Shown: positions 1 to 5,480 of the stretch, piece by piece
Layout: every line of letters starts with the position of its first letter
How positions within the stretch are numbered: the stretch's first letter is position 1
DNA from: Acidobacteriota bacterium
Lineage (GTDB): Bacteria; Acidobacteriota; Terriglobia; Acidiferrales; UBA7541
Reading direction: 5' to 3'
Length of the DNA stretch: 5,480 nucleotides
Assembly: GCA_003131705.1 (NCBI GenBank)
Contig: PKUY01000178.1
Coordinates: 1 to 5,480, forward strand
Made by a program: the position numbers and the translations under genes
The notes under the pieces: generated by a model
Seen by the model: only the letters and a program-made list of their open reading frames with translations
Databases searched by the model: none
Told to the model about the DNA's origin: nothing

Positions 1-147
1 CTTCTCATGGAAGGAGTTACCCGTCGGAACCGCGCTGACGTTTGCCCTGGTTGCAAATTCGTTGTGTCAAGGCCGCGGACGGCACGGGAAACATTACCGG
101 CGGCGAGTTTGGCCGGCGGCCAGAGCTGGAACGGGGAGGAAGTTCCC

Positions 148-171
148 GAAATTGGCACCACATCGTGCCAA
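148..171 (-). terminator. Weak candidate terminator after the tannase gene
   Basis: On the minus strand TTGGCAC and GTGCCAA form a 7-bp stem with a 6-nt loop (152-171), 43 nt after the tannase stop, followed by TTT. The T-run is short, so termination would be inefficient or the hairpin may only stabilise the mRNA end. The remaining bases to the left edge (1-147) show no gene I can support. Confidence 0.35.
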
Positions 172-213
172 CGCGAAATTAGCAGCACTTTGTGCCAAGC
201 ATCCGCGCAAAGG

Positions 214-1821
214 CTACTTCACGCATTCGAAGCTGCCGGCGTCCTCTGGATTTCCCTGCCCTTTGTATTGCGCATGCTTGGGGTAGGCACAGAGCGGACG
301 GCTGCGGCCCGGGAACGCCTTACCCGTAGCGATCACCAAGTCGGGCGCTTTGCCGTTTTCCACCCAATCGACGACGCCAGCGAGCAAGTCGAATTTGTCG
401 AGGGCTGCGGGGCCGCCTTCGCAGTGAAGCATCCCCGGAACGAAATAGAACCGGCTCGAATTCATCACCTGGTCGAGGCCGCCGTTGGCGTCGGCCATTC
501 TTTCGTAGTAAGCGAGCGTGTCGAACGGGCTGAAGACCGGATCGCTGGTGCCGTGGTAGAAGACGAGCTTGCCGCCGTGGCCGAAAAAGGAGCTGAGATT
601 CGTCCAGGTCGTGTCGGTGAGAGTTTGGTTTTCGTTTTCGCGAACGCGGGCGACCAGGGTATCGACATCCACGTCGATGGGCTGCTCGACGCTGGCCAGG
701 ATATTCGGGCCGGGACTGGGAAGAAAGCTCATGAACGGGCCGCCGAAGCCTTGCACATAACCCGTGTCCCAGGGGAACGGCGCGTAGACATGATTCCCGC
801 GTGAATCCTTCGGACCCGCGAACGCTTCCTGCAAGGCGCCCACCTGCTGCGAGGTGAGGCAGGACTCCGTCTTCGCGCCCTTGCACTGAAGCACGGCGGG
901 ATCGTAGCGGCAGGCCTGCGGATTGAAGATCATGCCGTCCTTCAAGCCGTCTTTCTCATCGCAGGTCTTCATGATCGATTCGGCGAGAAGTTTTTTGTCG
1001 CCGTCGGAAAAATCCTTGGTGGGATCAGGTTTTCCGGAAGCGTCTTTGGGTGCGATCTTTGCGAACGCTCCGCGCGCGTAGGCGAGTCCGATATTCGAGT
1101 AGCCGGTAAGCATCGCTGGATCGCCCACAATGATCCCGTCGAAGTAGGTGGGGTAGCGCTGCGACATCATCATGCCCTCGCGCCCGCCGGTCGAACAGCC
1201 ACCGAAGTAGGAATGTTTCGCGGGTTGGCCGTAATACTGCGCGATGATCTCTTTGGAAACGACGGCCACGCGGCCCACAGCGACGTAGGCAAAATCCAGG
1301 CTGGCGATTTGATCCTTCATGAACGAGGCGTCGAACACAGCGCCTTTGTGCCCCGTGTCGGTCGAGACAACCGCGAAGCCGCGCGCGAGCCCCGGATTGT
1401 TACTCGCACCCGGCATGCCAAGGGGCGGGATGATGTTTCCGTTGAGTCCGCCGCCGCCCTGAAACAAGAACCGCCCGTTCCAATTGTCGGGTAGCCTGAG
1501 CTCGAATCCGATGGCGTACGGCCTGGCGTCAACGCCGGTGCGCGGATCGATCACGCCATCGACGCGGCAATACGCCGGGATCGCGACCGGGATCAATTCC
1601 GGGGAGAGCGACGGCGTGCGCAAGGTCCCTGGCGGCGTAGTCGGGACAGCCTCCGCCTTCGTGATCTGCACGTTCATACCGGCGATCTTGAGATTCACCA
1701 AGTCCGCGCACTTTTGCACGGGAGCGATGGAGCCCGGCGTCCGGCCGTACGAGGAAGATGTGATTGCCAGGAGCAGAACCGAAAAGACTGCAAGGACTGC
1801 AGCATTGCGGATGTGCTTCAT
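214..1821 (-). CDS. Secreted tannase / feruloyl esterase family protein
   Basis: A 535-residue exported esterase of the tannase/feruloyl esterase family, which hydrolyses galloyl, feruloyl or related aromatic esters such as those in tannins, hemicellulose and pectin. Residues 1-26 form a signal peptide (MKHIR, hydrophobic core, SSSYG). The catalytic CS-D-HC arrangement is complete: Cys209-Ser210 in GGCSTGGRE, Asp427 in HGTSDPVFSP, and His466-Cys467 in GMLHCEGG, where the two cysteines normally form a disulphide beside the active site. A lid-domain calcium loop is visible in CDEKDGLKDGMI (Asp288, Asp291, Asp295). The mature part has ten cysteines (38, 85, 209, 287, 304, 313, 321, 467, 511, 533), enough for five disulphides, and is full length for the family. 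The start is supported by GGGAGG (1832-1837) ten nt upstream. It has its own probable promoter and operator-like repeat. The family is certain; galloyl versus feruloyl preference cannot be read from sequence. Confidence 0.95.
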   Translation of the reverse strand: MKHIRNAAVLAVFSVLLLAITSSSYGRTPGSIAPVQKCADLVNLKIAGMNVQITKAEAVPTTPPGTLRTPSLSPELIPVAIPAYCRVDGVIDPRTGVDARPYAIGFELRLPDNWNGRFLFQGGGGLNGNIIPPLGMPGASNNPGLARGFAVVSTDTGHKGAVFDASFMKDQIASLDFAYVAVGRVAVVSKEIIAQYYGQPAKHSYFGGCSTGGREGMMMSQRYPTYFDGIIVGDPAMLTGYSNIGLAYARGAFAKIAPKDASGKPDPTKDFSDGDKKLLAESIMKTCDEKDGLKDGMIFNPQACRYDPAVLQCKGAKTESCLTSQQVGALQEAFAGPKDSRGNHVYAPFPWDTGYVQGFGGPFMSFLPSPGPNILASVEQPIDVDVDTLVARVRENENQTLTDTTWTNLSSFFGHGGKLVFYHGTSDPVFSPFDTLAYYERMADANGGLDQVMNSSRFYFVPGMLHCEGGPAALDKFDLLAGVVDWVENGKAPDLVIATGKAFPGRSRPLCAYPKHAQYKGQGNPEDAGSFECVK

Positions 1822-1858
1822 GTGATCGTGGCCTCCCGCCGAGAATCAGGTTGCGCGT

Positions 1859-1898
1859 CCCCCTGACACGGCAAACCTACGCCATTGTAGTCAGGGGG
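1859..1898. promoter_or_regulatory. Inverted repeat over the tannase promoter, possible operator
   Basis: CCCCCTGAC (1859-1867) and GTCAGGGGG (1890-1898) form a perfect 9-bp inverted repeat with 22 bp between the arms and about 31 bp centre to centre (three helical turns). The right arm sits in the -35/-10 spacer and the left arm just downstream of the expected start of transcription. If the promoter call is right, only one arm is in the mRNA, so a DNA-binding site for a dimeric or looping repressor is more likely than an RNA hairpin. No regulator gene is in the window. Confidence 0.45.
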
Positions 1899-1911
1899 CT
1901 GGCGGATGCAA
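1884..1911 (-). promoter_or_regulatory. Probable sigma-70-like promoter of the tannase gene
   Basis: On the minus strand TTGCAT (1906-1911) and TACAAT (1884-1889) are separated by 16 bp. The -10 box matches TATAAT at five of six bases; the -35 is weaker. The start of transcription would fall near 1877, giving a leader of about 55 nt before the ATG at 1821. This is the only good promoter match I see in the spacer. It implies the tannase can be transcribed separately from the upstream genes. Confidence 0.5.
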
Positions 1912-2133
1912 GCGGAGGTTGGATTGCGAGACGGACCCGGATCAGAGTTACTGGTTAGTTTGTGGGATTGGGAGGAAGATGCGTCTGAGCGGAGTGTCTA
2001 CTTAGACGCAAAAAGCAGCGACAGTTGACGCCTCGCGGAACGGGATGAGGTACGATGCGCCAGAATCGTGTTACGGCTCCTAAGCGCTCAGGCAAGAGCC
2101 TAGTTTCGTTCGCCTGACGGTACAGATAAGTTC
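1912..2133. other. Non-coding stretch between carboxylesterase fragment and tannase promoter
   Basis: I see no gene on either strand. It holds a hairpin of GCGTCTGAG (1981-1989) and CTTAGACGC (2001-2009), nine pairs on the plus strand with one G-U. It also holds TCAGGC (2088-2093) with GCCTGA (2112-2117), and AGGC-AAGA-GCCT at 2090-2101. None is followed by a convincing T-run. The sequence just left of 2155 does not continue the carboxylesterase, so the deletion or replacement joint should lie there. Confidence 0.4.
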
Positions 2134-2310
2134 TCACCGCTCTGCAGTCGCCTTGGCATAAGGGATTTCTTTGAACACACGGACGCTGGCATCTCTTCCA
2201 GATATCCCGCTGATCAGGCCGGTATCAATTTGGATAGGGTCCTTGATCTGCGCACCACATGGTATAGTCAGCAATATGTATATAAGAGCGGCCCAACAAT
2301 GTTTCGTCAT
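2134..2310 (-). pseudogene. Truncated type-B carboxylesterase, N-terminal fragment only
   Basis: From ATG at 2308-2310 the frame encodes 58 residues. It has a signal peptide (MTKHCWAALIYILLTIPCGA, cleavage likely before Gln21), then the opening of the type-B carboxylesterase / p-nitrobenzyl esterase fold: a 'DTGLISG' strand and SVRVFKEIPYA, matching the family pattern V-x-x-F-x-G-I-P-Y-A. Family members are about 500 residues or more, with the GESAGG nucleophile far downstream; none of that is present. Homology is lost right after IPYA (about 2155) and a TGA follows at 2134-2136. AGAGG at 2315-2319, 4 nt from the ATG, suggests the start was once used. The Gly before Ile-Pro-Tyr-Ala is replaced by Glu, consistent with decay. 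A short secreted peptide could still be made, but I see no function for it. A longer start at 2436 would fuse the kinase relic and is unlikely. Confidence 0.7.
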
Positions 2311-2323
2311 TTTTCCTCTTCCC

Positions 2324-2476
2324 TGGCTCGCCTTCGCAGACATTTCGGGAATAAAAAGTCTCTTTCCGGCATAAGGCTCAGTCCGGCGCCACTCGATCCA
2401 ATGGGTGTGCAACCGCGTTCCATGGATGGGAGGCATTGCCCCTACTTGAGTCGCGACCCAGGCCGCAAAGCGATTC
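2324..2476 (-). repeat. Direct repeat, copy A (decayed kinase 3' end plus leader)
   Basis: This is the second copy of the segment at 2606-2760. Similarity starts sharply at the Asn-Arg-Phe codons of the kinase C-terminus (2475) and continues past the former stop into the spacer before the next gene. The conserved spacer length (49 versus 50 nt between the TGAGCC and GCGAGCC landmarks, minus strand) shows that the gene end and its downstream leader were duplicated together. Confidence 0.85.
2373..2476 (-). pseudogene. Relic of a second PfkB kinase C-terminus, frameshifted
   Basis: Read on the minus strand from 2475, this segment encodes NRFAAWVATQ followed by VGAMPPIHGTRL. This agrees with the intact kinase at 20 of 22 residues; the two changes are Ile to Val and Thr to Met. 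A 1-nt deletion then shifts the frame, so the old TGA (within CCGGACTGAGCC) is read through and the frame runs on into the following carboxylesterase fragment. Upstream of 2475 there is no recognisable kinase sequence: neither the GAGD motif nor the preceding helix can be found. Only the last ~30 codons survive. This is either the end of a lost paralogue or a partial duplication of the neighbouring gene. It is not expected to make a working protein. Confidence 0.8.
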
Positions 2477-2605
2477 CGCCGTGTTCGGGCGCAAGGGCCG
2501 GAAGAATGGAACGGCCGGCCCGCGTCACAATGCCTCGCAGCACTGAGCGCCGGCCGACCGCCCTTCCCAGGGGGTGGGAACTTGTGTCAATCAACTTCAT
2601 TTCCA
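2477..2605. other. Spacer between kinase and relic, with palindromes and a short open frame
   Basis: No database-recognisable gene is visible. Two inverted repeats are present: CGGCCGGC (2512-2519) with GCCGGCCG (2549-2556), and TTCCCA (2564-2569) with TGGGAA (2575-2580) around GGGGG. Neither is followed by a T-run on the minus strand, so they are poor intrinsic terminators, though they lie 81-150 nt after the kinase stop. A 54-codon minus-strand frame (2442-2606) begins exactly at the end of repeat copy B, includes RRSVLRG, and ends inside the relic. It has no clear ribosome-binding site and I do not call it a gene. Confidence 0.4.
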
Positions 2606-2760
2606 TGGCTCGCTTTTCTCACGCGTACGAACGCCTTTCGTTTTCACTGGCGCACAAGGCTCAGTCCGGAACCGCTTGATCCAAGGCGTCCTGCAACCGC
2701 GTTCCATGGATCGGCGGGGTTGCGCCGATTTGGGTCGCGACCCAGGCCGCAAAGCGATTC
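2606..2760 (-). repeat. Direct repeat, copy B (kinase 3' end plus downstream leader)
   Basis: This is the intact copy. It covers the last ~33 codons of the sugar kinase, its stop, and about 50 nt of following spacer to a TGGCTCGC (plus strand) at 2606-2613. It matches 2324-2476 at an offset of 282-284. Two stretches are identical: 27 nt at 2734-2760 (equal to 2450-2476) and 20 nt at 2692-2711 (equal to 2408-2427). AAGGCTCAGTCCGG at 2656-2669 also matches 2373-2386. The coding part is about 85% identical by hand alignment with one 1-nt indel; the spacer part is much weaker, though its length is kept to within about 1 nt. Confidence 0.85.
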
Positions 2761-3602
2761 GCGGACTCACTGATTCTGTCGAGCGATTCTCCACGAATAT
2801 AGTGGTGCGCCAAACACGCTGTGAAAGCGTCTCCAGCACCCACGGCATCTGCGACTTTCACATTGAAACCTCTGTGTTCCACGGTCTTGTCCTTCGAAAC
2901 TAGCAGGCTGCCGCGCGCGCCGCGCGTCACACAGATCAATCGCAGACCGTATTCCACCAGCAATCCTCGAGCCCGCACCTCTTCGCTTCGGGGAGCAACC
3001 CCGAGGAGATCGGACACGCGGAAGAGTTCTTCGTCATTCAGCTTTGCAATATGGGAGTGCTTGAGGGATTCCTGGAGCAATTCCCTGCTGTAAAACGACT
3101 CACGCAGGTTGACGTCATAAATGCGCAGGGTGCGTTCCGGTGCAGCGTCGAGAAACCGTTGAACTGTGGCGCGAGAGATTGGAGAGCGTTGGGCCAAAGA
3201 CCCGAAGCAGATCACATCGGCCCGCGCGGCCAAGTCAGCCCATGCAGGCGTCCATTCCAGGCAATCCCAGGAAACGGAGTCTTTGATTTTGAACTCCGGC
3301 TGGCCTGCGGCGTCGATTTGTACGCTCACCATGCCGGTCGGATACTGGGTGTCTTCTTGCAAATGCGAAGTGCTGAGGCCAAGCTTCTGCATGGCGGCTC
3401 GAACCTCCCGCCCAGCTTCGTCGTTCCCGACACGACTCGCGACGACACCTTCATCTCCGAGCAGGTTGGCCATGTAGGCGAAGTTCGCAGGTGCGCCGCC
3501 CAACGCCTTTCCCGAAGGCAAGAGATCCCACAAGACCTCGCCTAATCCGATCATGATTGCTGGTCGAGTCATCGATCTTCCGTCAAGGTAGTACTCCCCC
3601 AT
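2661..3602 (-). CDS. PfkB-family carbohydrate kinase, fructokinase-like
   Basis: Cytoplasmic sugar kinase of the ribokinase/PfkB family, 313 residues from this start. It would transfer phosphate from ATP to a hexose; similarity in style (GLGEVLWDLLPSG opening) is to bacterial fructokinases, but the sugar is not proven. Visible family motifs: GGAPAN at 35-40 (the di-glycine substrate-lid signature), DVNLR at 163-167, VTRGARGS at 225-232 (nucleotide-binding loop), and the second PfkB signature ending GAGDAF, with catalytic base Asp258. The C-terminus NRFAAW...PPIHGTRL is duplicated downstream as a relic. Two starts are possible: ATG at 3602, preceded by GAGGG 9 nt upstream, or ATG at 3572, which fits the usual short N-terminus better (303 residues) but has only GGAAG 4 nt away. 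The CE1 esterase ends 67 bp upstream on the same strand. No signal peptide, consistent with use of a sugar released by the secreted esterase/glycosidase system. Confidence 0.93.
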   Translation of the reverse strand: MGEYYLDGRSMTRPAIMIGLGEVLWDLLPSGKALGGAPANFAYMANLLGDEGVVASRVGNDEAGREVRAAMQKLGLSTSHLQEDTQYPTGMVSVQIDAAGQPEFKIKDSVSWDCLEWTPAWADLAARADVICFGSLAQRSPISRATVQRFLDAAPERTLRIYDVNLRESFYSRELLQESLKHSHIAKLNDEELFRVSDLLGVAPRSEEVRARGLLVEYGLRLICVTRGARGSLLVSKDKTVEHRGFNVKVADAVGAGDAFTACLAHHYIRGESLDRISESANRFAAWVATQIGATPPIHGTRLQDALDQAVPD

Positions 3603-3611
3603 TCAAAGGCA

Positions 3612-3616
3612 CCCTC
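3612..3616 (-). promoter_or_regulatory. Ribosome-binding site deciding the kinase start
   Basis: On the minus strand GAGGG lies 9 nt before the ATG at 3600-3602. The rival ATG at 3570-3572 has only GGAAG (3577-3581), 4 nt away. The longer start is therefore favoured by spacing, while the family's usual N-terminal length favours the shorter one. Confidence 0.4.
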
Positions 3617-3669
3617 GTTCGACGCGCTTTGTAAATGTTTCCGGCATTCTGGAGCAGGCGGAGATCTAA

Positions 3670-4833
3670 TCATCGAAAGAGCCTTGGCGCAAAATCAGCC
3701 AGATACTTGCGCCACACCGTCCACACATGGGCGCCGGAACTCTCAACCCAAACGTGTTTGATGCCGGCTTTTTCCAGATTCTCGTGAGACTTCTTTACTG
3801 GCTCAAGCAAGAAATCATCGCTGCCGATTCCAATCCAAAGCAACCGGAGTTGTTGATTGACCCGGGCAGCGTTCGCCAATCTCCCATGATAGTCATTCGC
3901 TGTATCAGAAATTTCGATAGCAGGACTGAATGCCCCAATGTAAGCAAATTGATCTAGGTGATTTAGTCCGATACTAACTGCCTGGGCACCGCCCAAGGAA
4001 AGACCTGCCAAGGCGCGATGCTCGCGATCCGGTAGCGTGCGAAAAGTGGCGTCAATGAACGGAATCAGGTCATTCGAAACTACACTGTCGAACAGCGTGA
4101 ACCCGTCCTGCATCATCTGTCGGATAGGAGCCGAAATTCGAGAGGAAGCCGGCTGCGGAGGCGCGGGCTGTAAATGGACTCCGGTCATTCCGTTCTCATT
4201 CACGATAATCATGGGTTTTGCTTTGCGGGAGGCGATCAGGTTGTCGAGGATAAAGTTCTCATGTCCTTGGTCACTCCACCCAGCCTCGTCTTCTCCCGCC
4301 CCATGCTGAAGATATAAAACCGGGTATCGCGTCGTGCTCTCATCGTATCCGGGTGGCGTATACACAAAAAATCTTCTCAGTTGACCCGTTGTCTTCGAAA
4401 GGTACCATTGGGAGCGTACCGTGCCGTGCGAGACATCTTTGACGGCAAAGAAATCCGATTCCGGGGAGGGCACTTCCAGCCCACTGACTTCTTTCATCGC
4501 GGCGAAAAACACTCTGCTGCCCGGGTCATTCGAAGCGAATCCATCCACGGAAACCTCATAGTAGTGGAATCCCGGCAGCAAAGGCTTGGTTCTCACTTCC
4601 CAGAGTCCATCTTCGCCCTTCACCATGTCATAAGTGGACTGGCCCAGCTCCATGAGCAACTGCACTTTTTGCGCTTGATCGGCTCGCACGCGAAAGGTCG
4701 CGCTCAAATCAGGATGGATTTGTGGATACTCCGCGCCGGGAATATTGGTGGGTGCCGGATGTGAATCGTCTGCCTGCGCCCAGCACAACCCACAACTTAC
4801 AATGACCAGAAGTACAAGTCGCTTGATTCCCAT
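3670..4833 (-). CDS. Secreted CE1-family (esterase D / XynZ-like) esterase with N-terminal E-set domain
   Basis: Predicted exported alpha/beta-hydrolase of 387 residues. Residues 1-20 form a signal peptide (MGIKR, a hydrophobic core, then CWAQ with likely cleavage just after Ala). Residues about 35-115 resemble the immunoglobulin-like E-set/CBM48-type domain found before many XynZ-like esterases (a pattern such as FRVRADQAQKVQL, then LLPGFHYYEVSVDG). The catalytic domain runs from about 135 to the end: YPVLYLQHGAGEDEAGW (residues 170-186), nucleophile elbow GLSLGG with Ser279, probable acid Asp339 or Asp340 in GIGSDD, and His369 in SGAHVW. Family members are feruloyl or acetylxylan esterases acting on plant cell-wall polysaccharides; the exact acyl group cannot be read here. 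The start is supported by GAGGAG (4842-4847) 8 nt upstream. It follows the SGNH gene and precedes the sugar kinase on the same strand, suggesting an operon. Length and triad look intact. Confidence 0.93.
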   Translation of the reverse strand: MGIKRLVLLVIVSCGLCWAQADDSHPAPTNIPGAEYPQIHPDLSATFRVRADQAQKVQLLMELGQSTYDMVKGEDGLWEVRTKPLLPGFHYYEVSVDGFASNDPGSRVFFAAMKEVSGLEVPSPESDFFAVKDVSHGTVRSQWYLSKTTGQLRRFFVYTPPGYDESTTRYPVLYLQHGAGEDEAGWSDQGHENFILDNLIASRKAKPMIIVNENGMTGVHLQPAPPQPASSRISAPIRQMMQDGFTLFDSVVSNDLIPFIDATFRTLPDREHRALAGLSLGGAQAVSIGLNHLDQFAYIGAFSPAIEISDTANDYHGRLANAARVNQQLRLLWIGIGSDDFLLEPVKKSHENLEKAGIKHVWVESSGAHVWTVWRKYLADFAPRLFR

Positions 4834-4908
4834 CTGATCTACTCCTCGATGCTGTTGAGTGTCTCCATATCGGAAGGCACTGTCTAAGGCATGAGCGGTC
4901 CACTTGCG

Positions 4909-5480
4909 CTAATGAATCTGTTCACTTTTCGGTTTGGCGCCTTCCGCTCGGCCCCGTAAGAGTGAAAGATTGATGGCATCGGCCATGGCCTTGTATCCAG
5001 CTGCGTTGGGGTGAAGATGGTCCCCTGAGTGAAAATCCTCACGAAACTGCGCCGGATGGTTCGGATCGCGCACCGCGGTATCGAAATCGAAAACACCGTC
5101 GAAGGCACCGCTTGTACGAACCCACTGATTGACCGCCTGGCGGCTAGCTTCTCCTTCATCGCTGTAATAATCGGCCCCTTCGAAGGGCGTCAAAGTGCCA
5201 CCAAATACTCGGATTCCGTGCTCGTGCGCCCGGTCGATTATTTGCTGCAGACCTACGATGAGGTCTTGGGCGCTCACATGTTGCTCGGCAAATGGGTTTC
5301 CGGCAGGGACGGTGCCGTCTTTGGATGGAGGCGGCTTCATGTGGGGCCAACCGATGTCGTTAATACTCTCTAACACGATCACGTCTGCGACGCCCGGCTG
5401 TGCCAGGACGTCGCGGTCGAGACGGGCAAGGGCACTCACACCCGCGCCGTCATGCAAGACGCGGTTGCCGCCGATCCCTT
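4909..5480 (-). CDS. SGNH/GDSL-type hydrolase, C-terminal part (5' end beyond the window)
   Basis: Likely an esterase of the SGNH superfamily, closest in feel to the XynE-like arylesterase/acylhydrolase group that deacylates plant polysaccharides or small esters. The frame is open to the right edge, so only the last 189 residues are seen; the first SGNH block with the nucleophilic Ser is outside. Visible are the GIGGNR block at the very edge (block II Gly), the block III region LESINDIG with its Asn codon at 5359-5361, and near the C-terminus SGDHLHPNAAGYKAMADAI, carrying the block V Asp and His (D-x-x-H). Block III has Ser where Gly usually precedes x-N-D. The protein ends with a basic, lysine-containing tail and a TAG stop at 4909-4911. 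The next gene starts 75 bp downstream on the same strand, so the two may be co-transcribed. Any signal peptide cannot be judged. The fold assignment is firm; the substrate is unknown. Confidence 0.88.
   Translation of the reverse strand, partial: GIGGNRVLHDGAGVSALARLDRDVLAQPGVADVIVLESINDIGWPHMKPPPSKDGTVPAGNPFAEQHVSAQDLIVGLQQIIDRAHEHGIRVFGGTLTPFEGADYYSDEGEASRQAVNQWVRTSGAFDGVFDFDTAVRDPNHPAQFREDFHSGDHLHPNAAGYKAMADAINLSLLRGRAEGAKPKSEQIH

Noticed and set aside
1..8. ATG on the minus strand at 6-8 as the start of a further gene
   Set aside because: Only eight bases are visible and no ribosome-binding site precedes it, so nothing can be supported.
97..120. CCGGCGGC direct repeat at 97-104 and 113-120
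   Set aside because: Eight-base GC-rich repeats are expected by chance at this composition, with no promoter or gene context to support a binding site.
7..804. A 265-codon open frame on the plus strand opposite the tannase 3' half
   Set aside because: It is antisense to a clearly conserved tannase catalytic region, has no recognisable domain, and its composition is what reverse reading of a GC-rich gene gives.
320..886. A 188-codon minus-strand frame inside the tannase gene
   Set aside because: It is an overlapping shadow frame, arginine-rich, without motifs; the tannase frame carries Asp427 and His466-Cys467 over the same bases.
1955..2137. A 60-codon minus-strand frame overlapping the stop of the carboxylesterase fragment (GTGA overlap)
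   Set aside because: I considered it as a frameshifted continuation of the esterase, but none of its residues fit the expected sequence after Ile-Pro-Tyr-Ala, and it looks like random non-coding translation.
2230..2679. A 149-codon plus-strand frame across the kinase relic and repeat region
   Set aside because: It is antisense to the decayed repeats and contains the same repeated peptide twice only because the DNA is duplicated. No start signal or homology is visible.
2324..2760. CRISPR array or insertion-sequence ends for the two repeats
   Set aside because: There are only two long, diverged copies whose sequence is a gene 3' end. There are no terminal inverted repeats, target duplication or transposase.
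3051..3545. A 164-codon plus-strand frame opposite the sugar kinase
   Set aside because: It is antisense to intact PfkB motifs and has no domain of its own.

Overview
The window reads like a chromosomal segment of a soil or plant-litter bacterium, most probably an acidobacterium. This is inferred from mid-to-high GC, the 'AQ'-type signal-peptide ends, and a typical acidobacterial set of secreted esterases beside a PfkB sugar kinase. No 16S or other marker gene is present, so the taxon is a guess. Every gene I can support lies on the minus strand, so transcription runs from high to low coordinates.

From right to left in transcription order: (1) the C-terminal 189 residues of an SGNH/GDSL-type hydrolase, whose start lies beyond the right edge; (2) after 75 bp, a complete secreted CE1-type (esterase D / XynZ-like) esterase with an N-terminal E-set domain; (3) a complete PfkB-family carbohydrate kinase, probably a fructokinase; (4) a scarred region (about 2134-2660); (5) a regulatory spacer; (6) a complete secreted tannase/feruloyl esterase, whose 3' flank reaches the left edge.

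The scar is the most unusual part. The 3' end of the kinase gene plus its downstream leader exists twice, as direct repeats about 283 bp apart. The second copy keeps only the kinase C-terminus, frameshifted near its end, and runs into the first ~58 codons of a type-B carboxylesterase (signal peptide and the start of the conserved N-terminal motif) that stops abruptly. This looks like the remains of a tandem duplication followed by deletion.

Upstream of the tannase there is a plausible sigma-70-like promoter. A perfect 9-bp inverted repeat has one arm in the -35/-10 spacer and the other just after the expected start site, about three helical turns apart. This suggests a repressor operator and separate control of the tannase.

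As a working picture (inference), the secreted esterases remove acetyl, feruloyl or galloyl groups from plant polysaccharides and polyphenols outside the cytoplasm, and the kinase phosphorylates a released sugar inside. I see no phage genes, transposase, CRISPR array, tRNA or rRNA, and no clear new biological system.
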